64,000 nucleotides of DNA from Anisakis pegreffii (lineage: Eukaryota; Nematoda; Chromadorea; Rhabditida; Anisakidae), in contig JAPYMA010001520.1 in the NCBI GenBank assembly GCA_035041965.1, positions 1 to 64,000 of the forward strand, in the 5' to 3' direction. How positions within the stretch are numbered: position 1 is the first letter of the stretch; the number at the start of each line of letters is the position of its first letter. Below are positions 12,901 to 27,700 of the stretch, in pieces. Both the position numbers and the translations under genes were made by a program. The notes under the pieces are model-generated. The model did no database searches, was not told where the DNA came from, and saw only the letters and a program-made list of their open reading frames with translations.

Positions 12901-15900
12901 AGATGCATTCAAAATACGGTGCGATTCGAATATTCTAATAAAACTTTTCGGACCTTCGTGAATCGCGCTGTCGTTTCGCTTTACTTCTTCGTTCGGCTTC
13001 GCTCTCCTTCGGCATATTCGGCTCTTGCGGAGGAGTTGGTGCCACGAATGAACTTCTAAAAGCAAATTTAAGTCTTCAACGATGGATCTCCTCACTTCAT
13101 GAATCTCGAACCAAAATGCTGCAACCGAATCCCGTAAAATACGATTTTCTCACCTTCCTCATCTAGACACAATTTTCTCACCTAGACACCCATAAACCTA
13201 CTACCAAACCCGTGTCCATCTTCCTACCTAACTCAACACACACAGACTTTTCAATACCTCCACCTTAAATCTCACAAACGCCCACTGAATAACTCCCGTC
13301 TATACCACATATTTCACTGGTTTCAATTGCTAAAAAAGCTGACTCTCCCATGGAAGCCATGCAATAAAACAAAAGAAAAAACAATCTAGCGTAAGTTTAA
13401 GATAACATTAATCACTGGATAATCTTTAAGAGAAGAGAATTACAAGCGATTAGCCCTTAGCGTGATAGAATTTGCAGGTGGCGCTAACGAGTCGGGTGGG
13501 GAAGAGAAGTTGAAAAGGAAAACCTAGTTTTACCTTATCGCACCCCCAAACAATCAGTACACAACACTGTTATTCCTAGTACCTCCACCATTACCCTTGC
13601 AACATAATAAATTTAAAATACAAGCAAGCAATCAAGCAAAGCTCGGGTATTGCGAATTAAAACTCGAATGATAATAGCTACTTCAAGCGATTAGCCTGAA
13701 CAAGTTGTGGCAGAAGAACTATTGTGGCGTTACAAGGATACTGCTGAAGCTTGCGCGATACCGTCTACGATAACAGTAAAACAAGAATAACAAAAAATAT
13801 CTTCAAGCAGCGTGAATTGCAATAGCAACATAATTATTGCACAACATCAACAGCATAATTACAATAACAATACTCCTCACAACATCACAATAATAAATAA
13901 TATAACATAAACAACTAATAATAACAGAAATAGCATTATTGATAACATCACTCATTAGATAGATATTATAAAGCCAAACAAACTATCAATGAACCTTGTT
14001 GGCAGATAACTTGTCGTATTTGTTACTCGTTCTCGATCTACAAATGACGGTGCGGTCGTAGATGTGCTCCCGAACTTGCTCTGACCCGAGCTCGAGCCTA
14101 GATTCTGACGAACCGCGGTTCGATTAGGACCGACAGAATTGGACGGTGCAGCCGAAAGGGAGCCACCACTACTTGAGCTTGAGCTCACTGATTTCGGAGG
14201 ATTGTTCTGCACCGTTAGCGGACTTTTCGCCGCTGAAGCTAACGCTAACTGAGGCACTGGAGACGGTCGTCCGGAAAGTGACTGCTGACGAACGGCCGAT
14301 TGGAAGTGCGAGAAGGCCGGGTTAATGGGACCTGCAGGCGCCGGACCTTGAGGACCTCCGGCAGACGAAGACGAATTGCGAAGAAGTGGCATCCATGGTA
14401 GTGGAGTGGAATGCTTCTGGCTACCGGTACGTTGAACAGTGCTGCTATAAACCGCTAACGTTAATGTAACTACAACTACCAACTCAATTTGACCAGATGA
14501 TCAACTCTTACACCTGAGCACTTTCAAATATTCCAATGAATATTATCTACCAATTAAACTCAATCTAATCGCCATTCCATATTACAAAAATGGACCTTTA
14601 TTTCACTCGATCGAAAAACCTAACAATTTTAACATTCTGGCTTCACGCAAGGTTCAGACCTCAACAATTAAAATCGCTAATCAACAATTAAAGCCGCAAT
14701 TACATGTTCCCTATCTTAATTTGACTAATATTCCCCTCTCAAAAACTTCCTTACGAATAACCACCTATCACTAAAAGAACATCTCAAGATGGCTACAAGC
14801 AGGGACAACATAAACTCATTGAATGCATCTAACACAAACAACAATATAATTCCGCACAAGTTCACAAAACATTCAATCAAGAAATCATTCAAAACAACTC
14901 TAAATTCAACCATACCACTATGCTACAACCACCACCACCACCATCACCACTTAACGAAACGAAAACAATGCGCTAAACAAAACCAAATCAATAACAAACA
15001 CTAACGTTTCCCTGCCGAATAAAATTTTGAACTAACAATAAGAAAAATACCAAAGAAAGTTATCCTCTCAAATCATGACGAATGAACGAAAAAGAATTAA
15101 AAAATTTAAAATGATCTTATACTTCTACGCATATACGTACGACGCACCATGCAAATTTGAATTTTCAAAAAGCTAAAGATTAAATTCCGAAAATTTTCCC
15201 CATGTCTGGTCGTCCGTCCCACTAATGAGTGGTGATAAGAGCTCCGTCGTTTCCAAACTACACCTATATCTATCAAACATTTACCTATCAGAATACTACC
15301 AATCACTGCAGCTACTACTCATCAGACTACTAATCGACATTAGGACTTACACATCGAATAGAATTTATTCCAGAAAAACATTCACGCTTAATTCTCCTAT
15401 TATGTTAGGTGAACGAAGCGAAGCATTCGTTCGAAAAAAATGAGCACAAAAAAACAAAAATGGGGAAAAAACATTGTTACAGCATTCAATCGCCTCCCAC
15501 GCTCTGTAACAATTGAAAGACTATCCAAATATTTCGTTAATTTTATGAAGCGTTATTAATAATATGGCTTGCTCGATTGACTCATGAAAGCGTTTTCGTC
15601 TACAGAAGCTCGTTAAAAAGCTTTTCGTAGCGAGTTAGCATTATCTTCAGCTTTATATTTAATATTAGCATTATCTTCACCATTATTCAAGTTGTTATTA
15701 TTATTATCATTATCATTATTTTTATCATCATTAATTTTAATTGGTAAATAAAGAAAAAATAAATATAAAATGAAAAACAATTAAATATTTTCCCCTTCCA
15801 AAATGAAAAACTTTACGAAAATTGAAACCTTTCCCGGAAAATGTCAAAGAATAAATCGCCAAGTAATCCCCTCTCAACTCGATAAAAACCCATCTTTTCC

Positions 15901-18900
15901 AACCGATAAACCTTCTGACTATAAGATTTTTTCCCAAATATCTTTCCTCTGTTGATCGAGTGTAAATACATCTTCTAAAAGGAGCAATCTTTTTATCCCA
16001 GCAAACACGAACTTTTCCCATTTCCAGGAGAATCAGTCCATAAAAGACCCCAATTCCAAATATCCACCGCAAATAAAATGGAACTGACGATTTTTTGAGC
16101 AATGGTGATTGAGGTGGTGAGGAAATAGTTGACAGGGATGATTCCTTCTGCAGTTGATGTGGTATCGCAGACGCAGTTGTTGTTATGGGCGTTGTTTGTG
16201 CTTGAGGGGTGCTTGCTGACGTTGGGAATACCCGTTTACCGTCCTGTTGCCAACCAGGTCTCGATGGCACTGTTGGAGATATTACAGCAGAGGGGTGCAC
16301 TTGACTACTTGATGATGGTGCGGCAGCATTGCTATTCGATGCTGACTCTGTGCTTGGTGTTCGTGATGAGGATGAAAGAGATTCCTAAAAAAAATTCATC
16401 GTTCATTTCACAGAAATATGATGCAATCTGAAAAAAACCTCTCAGGAGACGCCTGAGCAAACAAACTTCAACAAAATTGGATGATATCATCACATACGTT
16501 CTAGGAAAAGGAGATAACATGACATGGAATAATGGAAATGGGATAACGGAAGTTCAACGGGTCGAGAATCAAGAATAGAGATACGAAGTTCAGTATGAAA
16601 TCCAAGCATATCCGAACAATCCACCTAATTCTCATGAAACGTGACCCGATCATGAGTAGAAAACTTAAAATATGAATACAAAAATGCCTCCCTCCTGCAC
16701 CAAAATGAATCACAGAAAAGTTCCGAGCTGGATAACGTAGAATCCGCGAAGAATCCGCAATTCTACGCGATCCCATTCACATATTCTGGAACAGCGGAGC
16801 TACGAATAGCGACGAGACTGTCACAAAATGAATGAAACCCATGAAAAGACCTATATTTTAAAGCATTTTAAAGCAGTTATCATAGATCAAACAAAACTGA
16901 TGTATTCTGACACAATTGAACTCATGTTTACCAAATCTCCTCTCAAAGTATTCTATTCTCTCAACACTCATCAAATCCAAAATCATATATACTGTATCAT
17001 GTAGATTCGAAAGTACAAGATTTATTTGAACACAACTAAAATGATAGGACGTCAAACGATGTAATCGAATCAATCGATCTATCAGATGTTATGAATGTGA
17101 TCCTACGATGCGATCATACGGCTTCTCTAGAAGAACATTCGGTGAGAATGAATATGTTCTCAATATTTCACGAGCAGATACTAGAGCTCGTCGAAAATGA
17201 AGAATCATTCCTCCCTTATTGTTAGCTGCTTGCGCGTTTCTTATCGAGGATTAGTTTGTTGGCTCGTTTGTCTCTTCGTTTCACTTCCAATCTCTCCAAC
17301 GGGGAAAAAACCCAGCAAACAAATGAAATCAAAATGAAACAACGTCAATCGAAAATATCACAAAAAAAAGCGCAAACAATAAATAAAATTTGAACAAAAT
17401 AAAATTCTGAATGAAAGACGAAACAACGACAATATATATGAAGAGTGAAAGAGTTTCGTAAGAAGCGCAATCAGCTCAGCTCAGTTCAGTGAAGAACATT
17501 CATCCGAGCAAACAATTTTAACGATGATATGGTGACTACGAAAAGAAAATAAAGGTGAGAGCAATTCTTTCTTTGCAATTTCATTGATGAATCACCTCCG
17601 AAACAAACTTAGACCAATTCAATCCAACTCTTTTTCGATGTGCTGAAGCAACTAAGGCTGAATAATCAACAAGTGTGTACGTTTCAATTCGAGCCCACCA
17701 AACACTTACGCAATAACTTTCATTTCATCTTTTAAATGTTACAAATCAAATATACAAATTAGGTTTTCATAGGTTACAGAAGAATGAAGTGTTTTTTAAA
17801 GGAAGCGTCATAAGATTTTAATATCTAAAGTCAAAAATCAAACTTTCCAGACGCTTCCCTCTTCCCGAATGACTAACAAATGAAAATGGTACTTAAATCA
17901 AACTGAATCATCAACATTTTGTGCAGCCGTCATAGATGATAGAATCTTTTAGAACATCCCTAAACGACCCCATAAGTATATAAGTCTTTCTGAATTACGA
18001 CGAGAATCTCAAGTTCATGGAAAACTGCATCGTAAAGGAAATTTACAAACGCAAAATTAAATTATTTCGAAGACCTGAACTCATAAGGTCATATTACGAA
18101 TAAAGTTAAACTTTTGAAAATACAAGCAAGCTATGAAAAAGGTACGCACTCTAGATTCAGTTGAAAATATTTACGAACGAGTTAACACTTTTGAGATATG
18201 AGAGGTGGGACGAGCACTATCATAAGTGTCAATCTGAAACGAAAAATATGAAATATAAGACAGTATCAAATCGGAGGCACTCGAACAAAACACGTCAACT
18301 TACAATAACACAACGTCAAACAGTAAACATCGAGTAGTAATTACTAACAGTAACGTCAATCAAATTCATACTTACGCAAATATAATTAGTCATAGGCGAA
18401 TTTTGAGAATACAGAACACAGCATCCAACTTGCTGATTCGTCACTCCAATCCGTTTACTCACGACAAATCAAATTACGTTCACACAAATTTTATATATTT
18501 CAACTTTTAAGATACTTATCTTCAGCAACATACTTCACGTCCTTACCTTTGCATATTTTGAGATATTTGAGATATTTTGGTTACTAACGATATTTTAAAC
18601 ACTCAATCGAATTATTTTCGAATACGCTAAACTCGATTATACTCATAAAATCAGTCAAAACCTCTCATCATCCTTAAGTAAGGCTCATTTCGAGAGCCCA
18701 ATTAATTATCCCAAAAAGTTTATCCCATATCACTGGACTACTTATCCATCACAAACGTGTACCATATTTGAGGTAAGCACCTCTCTTCTTGGAACCTCTC
18801 ACTGACAGGATCTACAATCTTGATTTTTTTCGCAAACAAGGGACCTAAATTTTTCGAAACATTCTTACAACCATTCACCCGTTTCTATTCCATCATTCCA

Positions 18901-21900
18901 ATTTCGAAAATTCCCAAATTTCCACTCTTTCACTAATTTTAACATTCAATGGGATACAATTTAGAATAGTTAAGAAGGGAACGTAAACAATTTAATTTAC
19001 ACCATAAAATTCAACACAAAAATACTTCCGTCTCCAATAACCGCACATACAATGAAATTTGATTCGCACTTCAAAAAACCACTCAGATCATACCTGAATC
19101 ATATCCTTTAATGTACACTAATTATACCTCTGACAAAATTTGTCTGCATTTAAACACATTAAAAAATTCCAATCCTTCGGTAAATATTTTCCACTTTTCA
19201 CTCTATTTTCCACTTGCTCTTCAAAATTTTCTACTTTTTTCTGAGATCACCATTTATTCCACCTCATTTCATTCAATTCTACCGTAATCTGCCAAAAATT
19301 TTCGTCTTCATCCAAAATCCTCGCCATCTCAAGCAGTTTTTATCTTTTCTCCTTCCTTTTTTTCCCATAACACTACTCGTCTCTAATCTGCCTTTTTCGG
19401 ATTTCTTCCAAATTCAAGTCATCTTAATCCAATCCCATCTCCCATCCAAAATGTCAATTTTATAATGCGATTCTCATCTTTATTAGAGCAGAAATTATAA
19501 ATCCTCTGTACCATTTGCTTCTTAGCACAATTTTGCAGCGACTATTCCACTCATAAATTACCAAACACTTTTCCAAAATGAATCATTTTTCGCAGCAATC
19601 TAAAACTCTGCAATGAGTCTGCACCTTTCTGTTTCTCTCTCGATCACACCTCATTCATATTCACGGTTTCACACGTAAAGAAATAGGCTCCAGACACATC
19701 CAAAACGAAGAAATTCATGAAAAAGTAAACAAATAAATAGATGAATAATCAAAATAACCAAAAGAATACAGTATCGAACGCAAGAATCAACCACCTTTTA
19801 ACGTCATCACAACAAGCTCAAATGCTGCTTCGTTTCTTGATCTATTCACCACTATTTATGGATATTTTCAGTCAAAATATTCTCCAACACGAAAATATTC
19901 AAAATAAAAAGTTTCACGCGCTACTTGAAATTTTCAAACTATATCTGTTTCCAAGCTCAATCCGTTTTCTGTCAGCAACAGACTAGTCGTTCAAATTTTC
20001 ATATCTCATTGCATACGATAAGAACCATAATTATTTGCGATCATACACCATCCTGTAACCACAGAGTATCCACGAATATTTACTGATTTCACTCAGAGTG
20101 AGACGGCATGAATAATGGCGAAAAGGAAAACTAGAAAGTACCATGAGGCATACTGCTATTACAAGCGCATTTCCCGTATTCATTAGAGCAGGACTCCCCA
20201 TAGAAGGGGAAAATTACCCATTTTTGGGTAATTCTCGGGTTTCATGTAGCAATGAGGGGAGGAGGTCGGGCGGGAAGTTAGTTCTGGCGTTATGCGTGGA
20301 AATAATAAATTATTATAGCAAGAGAGAGAACAATGACGAGCTGCCAGATCATCGAAGGAGGCTGATGCAGCACTCGAGCATGGAAACCACTACATTAAAG
20401 TATTTCGAATAAAATTAGAGAGGATATCACCCTAATGTATTGCAATAACACATTAGGGTGATATCCGATACTCTTTCATTCTTGGCTATACTTACAATGA
20501 CAATAAACTTACACGAGGACAATAAGCAACTACAGAAGGAGGCATCGACACATACACATCTGGTATGAATCCGAGACAATGAGTGGCCGAATACTTAGCA
20601 AGTGATGAGTGAATTTTTACGATTTTAGCTGGGATCAATTCCTTTGAGCATCAATCGAATGAAACGCAATTTCATTCTCTTCATTCCACTTTTACGACAA
20701 ATGAATAGCGTTTTGTAGAAAGAGCACATTGTATACGACATCTGTTTCATTACGCGCAATCACTCGAAAATATTTGTGCACTAATCAATTCTACGACAGA
20801 TTCATCGTAAAACGCTTCATTTCGACTGCTTCTTCTTTCAAGATTTCTTTCCGATCGTTGTTTCAACGTGATTCGGCATGAACATGACGGCAAGACTAGG
20901 TATGGGAAGATAGGAAAGATGAAAGACATTTGAAACAAGGAAGTGAAATGCAATTCAAAAGGTTGGAATGAAAAGAAAATAATAAAAAATTAAATGGAGA
21001 GCGATGGAATGAAACGATTAACATGTTTTAAAAAATGTTATAAAATACGAAGAAAATGGGAACAAAATCTAAGCCTTCGTGAATCGCTCACCGGATATGC
21101 AATATGCTTTGATTGGGATGAGATTTCTTGTGATTTCTGCGGTTGAACTACACTTTGAGGTCGTTCCACAACGGCACCAGCTGCAAGTCTTTCGGCGAGG
21201 TAGCCGCTTGGCTGTCGCTCCGACTTTGTATGTAGTCCACCGCTTACCGATGTCGGAACCGAAGGCTCTTCAACTCGTTCCAATATAGAGCTTTCCGTGG
21301 TAGTTGAATCTTCTGGACTAGGGCTTTTACTAGCAGGGCTCGGACTCTTTGCAGGCGCTGGGCTAGGACTAGCTGAAGACGACGATGACGACAGCGATTG
21401 TGCTGATTGGGCTACTAGATCGGGCGACAGCCGTCTCCGCTCTCCGACGTCTTGAAGTCGAGTGGCGGCGACTTTTTCCACCGATCGCCGTTCGTTGACC
21501 GGAGATGTAACCCGTTGCGCTCCTCCGGAAAGAAGTGGTACTTTCGCAGAGACTCTTTCAATGATGACGTTCCTTGTCAACGGGACGTTTGTCATATCTT
21601 TGGAAACAGAGGCAGGAGCAGTTTGGTTTGGTTTGCTCAATGAGGCAGACGTAGACCAACGATCTGCGATGACAGCCGGATTCGATTCTACACTGCTTCT
21701 GGCTGATTCTGATGGACTTTTATTGGCAACCGAGTGGTTCGAGGTATTCGAAGTGGACGATGAGGTGCTATTGCTTTGATTCGACGCAATCGAGGCACTC
21801 CGATCTTCGTTGCTATCAGCCGGTGAGGCTGATTTTGAGGACGAGGACGATCTGAAATTCAAGGGAATATGATGGAAAAATGATTTCGCGGTAGGCGGAG

Positions 21901-24719
21901 AATGTCACACCATTAGTCTACCCACTTCAGTACTTGCCCCAACCACATTAACGATTAGGTTAAGCGGAGTATGAGCGACTGATTCTGAAGAGTTCATAAA
22001 TTTGAACTCACTTAGGCAATTTATCCAAATCAACCTATCAAATTAACACTACCATTCGATCAATACCTATATTTTGCATTCATACAAGAACCCCTAAATA
22101 ATTCCCAAAAAATGATGAATCTTCCACAAAACCATCAACTAACCTACTCCAATAAATAAGCACACTGAAGGAAAGCTAAATGAAAATCAAAATGCCTAAA
22201 TATTTAACAGAGAGATTCAAGCACCACACAAACCACTAAACACTTACCGATCGCCATTTTCCGACGGCGTTTCGGAGAGCTGCTCCCTGGTGGCGTTATT
22301 TATCGATGCCGTGGGGAACGGCAATCGACATTCCACAGACGGAGATGGGGTTTTCTCGTCAATTATGAACGTTGACGAGTAAACGCTCTCTTGAAGATCT
22401 TTATTCTCGTCTTGTTCGTCCAGTTTCGTCTTTTTGCTCTTTTCTTCCGTGGACAATCTCAACACCGAACTCACCGATCCGGCCCTCTTCAGTGCCGTAT
22501 TACTTTGCATCAGTACATTCACACTGCTATTCGAGGATAGTCTTGACTGCTGTTGTAATGTTTCCAAATACTCAACCATATCCTTATCGGCAACATCCAT
22601 AACTGTTTCTCCCTGTAAGAAATGATCAAAATTACAATCAAAATGATCACAAATAATGATCACATGATCACAAACACTAAATAACCATTAACATACAACG
22701 CAATCACCAAAATATTCACAAGAACAATCGCACTAAACCAACGTTATTCGTAAGTTCATCGAAAGACGCTCCATTCATCACCAACAGACTCGCTGCCTCC
22801 TTCTCACCCCAATGCGCAGCTGCATGTAGCGGTGTCCACCCGTCACGATCTCGACAACTCACGTCCGCCCCGGCCCGAAGTTGAATCCGCATCACATCAA
22901 CATATCTAATATCATTATCACAGTTACCACCTATCATCGATAATCAACAATATCATTTGTCAGCATCAAACGAAGACAAATACAAGCAAGGCAAATACCC
23001 TTTAGCTGCAGCCACATGAAGTGCCGATGCGAGTGTTTTCGGATGAGGTCTATCCCCATAAACGCCTTCCCTTAACCACTCTTCTGCGTCTCGTCTCATC
23101 AGCATCATTTCCCTACAATTATTACCCTACAATTATATTTCATCGATCAAATAACTGAGAATATCACATCAATGTTACGCATATTCTATCGCTCCATTAT
23201 AAACAATCGTTATTACTGAAGCATTACCACTATAAATCACTATTAATACAAATTATTATCATTATCAGTTATCTATCATCACGATTCAATACCTCACTAT
23301 CCATACTCACCTATTTCTTGACTGGTCAGGATCGACATTTCGTCGTTGATGTTCATCTTCCAAGGCGTTTCTGCAGTCATCCTCCTCAGCCAGATCAACG
23401 GCCAATTCCTTATCGCTGTTCGTTATTGCAATATCTGCACCCACCATGCACAAATACTCCACCAGTTCTACATTCCCACAACACGCAGCTGCGTGCAGCG
23501 GTGTCCACCCTTTAAAATTTTACAGCATAATAACAATCACATAATAATAACTTCAACAATAACCACAATTGTAATAACCAATATCACACTCAATATGATC
23601 TACCAAAAAAAAAATCGCAACAAACAACACACATCGAAAACAAATAAAAACAACAACAAATAGCCAACACTACATTTCAACTACTCTCTTAAATGACACT
23701 TAACAATCCATTTTAACTACTCTCTCAAATATAATGAATATCATCACTGCTATAAATTACTGCAATTATATTGCAATTGCTACTGTGATCAAAATCATTA
23801 TAATTATTATATAAAAACAAATATTAAACAACAACGAAATTTTAATTAATTAATTTCTGCACGAAAAAACTGTCAATTCACGAGATATCGTATTTATGCA
23901 TTAATCAATTCAACTCATTCATTTATTAAATGAACTCGTAATATTTTACTCACTGTCAGGTAGTGATAGACGAACTGATAAGAGATATAAAAAATTATTA
24001 CGAAGCAAAACCAATCCCTCAAACTACGCTAGCAATAATAATAATAGTAACAGTAATAATTGCCGTCTGCTACGTAAAAGCAGCTCACAGTACATTCACG
24101 GTGACGTTCTAAGCACAAAGACGTTGTTGTTGATCTGTTGCATCTATCAGACCACGTACTACCGACAAACCAAACTACACGCGTATGTGATCACACCACA
24201 CAAACAATCACCCCAATACAATCAAATGATACTACAATCACTGTGCTGCTGTTGCATCTCGTCATTTCTATATCACTTCAAAATAAGAATCCCACCAAAA
24301 AAGTACACATTGTTAAATTCTGTTTATTGCAAAATCTCAGTGCAAAAAATTTGCTTAACCTTCTAAAAAAAGTATTCTCTGTTTACACTTCTATCCAAAA
24401 AAAAACAATTCAAATAAAAATCAAATTTCTATCAAACAAATTTATTATCAAACCCTCATTATCTTGCGCGTCCAAATTAGCACCATGTTCACAAAGAAAC
24501 TGTACCATTTCTGGCTTACCATCAATTACAGCCTACAATCATTCATTACAACAACAATGTGAATAATAATAATAATAATATATTATTATTATTATTATTA
24601 TTAATCATAACAATAACAATAATAATAATGATCATAACAGTAATCATAATAATAACAATAATAATAATGATCATAACAGTAATTATAATAATAACAATAA
24701 TAGTAATGATCATAACAGC

Positions 24720-24758
<39 letters not shown>

Positions 24759-27700
24759 CCAAACCTGATGTAACGCAGTCAATCCATCCACAGTGCGTGT
24801 ATCAATATCCGCACCATTATCTAATAACATCTGAACTTCTTCTATGTCCCCACTCAAACACGCACTCAAAAACACATCCGTCTCCTTCAATTTTTAAATT
24901 CACATAAAAAAACCAACAATAGTAACAAAGAATACAACAAACAACAATAATAACTAATAATATCATCGAAAATAATAAGTTCCTACCGTGAACTGCACTT
25001 TCGACTCCTTCACAGGCCTTCTCACTGACGGTACCCGATTTGTTTCCGACGTCTCCCATTTGGCCAACTGTTGCTGAAGATCAACAATCATGAACTATCG
25101 CTCTGATACTCTTTTGAACTGATGCTCAAAACTCTAATAATTCCCTGAATTCTTAAACCGAAACATTTCTCCCTTCGAAAATTTCCCTCACAATCAGCTT
25201 CTTTCCATTTACCACTTGCACAATAAAAATTTCCAGCTTTGTAAAAACTTTTAGCTAGAAAACAAATTACACTGCGAGAAAAACTTCGCACTAATGGGAT
25301 GAAATAAAACTAAACGCAACATAAAATCACCACTCACTAAATAAAATTCCCTTCAGAACACACCGACTTCCTTCTGCTCAACATCAACAATCTCCAATCC
25401 CATCAAGTAAAATCAAATGCCTTCGCACAAGCAATTTAACTTAATCGCTGGTGAATGCGTCCCTCTGTGTTGAATTTTTCTATGCGAAATCTTTTAACAA
25501 ATTTTGTAAAGTCAACAAAATCCAAAAAATCAAAACCACCAAACAGAGCAAATAAAGCGCAACAAAAATGCACTTTTATTATTTTTATCCACAAAAAAAA
25601 TCGACCATAATTCTGTTTCAGCAACAAAAATAAACCCATAAACTTCGTTATCTCACTGAACGAAACTTATTAATTGTCAAAAACAAAAGCCTTTCACTTG
25701 CTCGACAGATTTAAACTATCAAAAAATGATCATTTTCATGCTCCCAAATCACACATATCACATGATGGAACAAATCTTAGATAATAATGAACTTTTTCAT
25801 TTGCAACAATTATGACTGATACTGATGTTACAATAGTTCTTTCTAGTATTATCACTACTAATCAACGATCAACGTACCGATATTAAAACCACTCAACATT
25901 AAACATCGTGTAAATTCATGATAACCATCACCATCTACATCGAACAAAATTACCAATAATATTTTCCCTCAAAAAAACCCGTTTTAACAAACTGACTCCA
26001 TACTATCTAACTCCACCACAATCAGAAGCTGTGGTCCTCCATCTAATTAATCCACATCGGGTGCGGTTATGCCTATTAGTCTTTTAACAGATCATAAAAC
26101 ACTTGTCAACACTCTATATCATGAGATATCAATCATAAGTCCTTTTCCTTTTAATATTAACAAAGCATCACCGATCTTCTATACTCCAAAAATATACCCT
26201 TAATAAAAACAATAATAACAACAAAAGTGCAAAATGACATTCACTGATACCAGTTCAAATCAAGTTATTTTTAAACAACAATTATATCTGCTACTGATAT
26301 TATCATAGTTCTTTTTAGTATTTATACTCCTAATCAGTGATCAGTATATCGATACTGAAGCCACTTGTCATTAAATATCGTGCAAATTCATGATAACAGT
26401 CATCATTACCATTAAACAACCACTCTACAAAAATCACAACTAATGTTTTCCTCCCGAAAAAATCCCTTCTAAAAATCTAACTCTACCACAATCTAAAGCT
26501 GTGGCCCTTTCACCTAAAGGTGCAGTTATGCCTACAATTCTTCTAACAGATCATAAAACACATCGCAATACCCTATAGAATATTGGCACTTATCAATCAC
26601 ATATCGAGTCCCTTTCACTTTAAAATTAACGAAGCATCACCGATCTTCAAAAATATATATTTCAAAAACATACCACTAATGAAACTTCAGCTTCAATAAT
26701 AACAACAACTCCACAAAACCTCATTCATTAATACCATTTCAAATCGAATTCCCTACAACTCTTGGAGCAATACAGAGTAAAGTTGAAGATAATTGCACTA
26801 AATCTTTCTCTAATCGTAGGTGCTCCAAACGAAATAAATTTTCTACCAGTGCCAATTGCTTCTAATCCACTCACGTACACATATCAAAGTCCCTAATCAT
26901 TTATTAATTGCAAATACTCAAAAAAAAATTCTTTGCTAAATAATACGATTAAAAAAGTTTCTTCGCTTTTCCATAACAATACCGAAATAAATATTCTGAC
27001 CAAGAACATCATCCATCTTCCCCGTTACACATCTAATAATTCTCTACTGAATTTATCACCGTTTCAATCACAAATAAATACTATCACCTGATATAAATCA
27101 AACTGAAAACGAAAAAAACTTTTTCAACTGAATGATAAAATCAACGCACATACGTCTTGATTGATCGTTCGATGTTTTAAGTTACTTATAGATAATAGTG
27201 AATGATAATTCATTGGTTGGCTTAAGTCAAGTCATTTCACAGTTACTATTGCATTTTCTCATTACTATTACTATCATTACGATTATTATTCTGAACAAAA
27301 GACTTTCATTTACGGATACATTTTTCTAAAATTAATCATTTCATGATTAAATTCATAATCTTAATCTGCTTTATTGTTGAAATCATCACCTACTAGCAAT
27401 TGCCTTATCCGCTCATTTAAAAACCGCCGTCAAATTCAACAAGACATGGAACATAATAAAAGACATCTCAGAACAGTAAGCTCAACTGATCCACGCTGAA
27501 GGAAGGATATGCTTTCAGATATCTATGTATGCCTAAAATATATCCTATCGCGGGCAATCGAACATACCCGTCCGATATGTTTTTTGATAGCCGAATTAAG
27601 AGGCAAAAATCAGAGCGCTATGTGGCCGTACATTACATTTCGTCTGAGATTTAAGCTGAGACTCATACTTAGAAACCAAATATTTGTTCAACAGATACCT

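Larger units (their letters stand above)
16385..21091 (-). other. MYPT intron 9 (4.7 kb)
   Basis: The donor CCG|GTGAGC and acceptor TTTTTTTAG are both phase 0. The sequence is AT-rich and contains the hairpin cluster at 20195-20466. Several open frames in it show no conserved motif and were not called. Confidence 0.7.

Noticed and set aside
15737..16060. Hydrophobic continuation of the MYPT exon 10 frame
   Set aside because: It follows a phase-2 donor that joins exon 11 correctly; the continuation becomes low-complexity intron sequence.
20143..20412. 89-codon frame in MYPT intron 9
   Set aside because: It runs through the hairpin cluster, lacks conserved motifs and has no supported splice sites.
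25037..25091. ATG at 25091 as the main MYPT start
   Set aside because: The acceptor TCTTCAG just inside joins exon 1 at 30630 in phase and completes the MyPhoNE-like motif; the ATG is kept only as an alternative.
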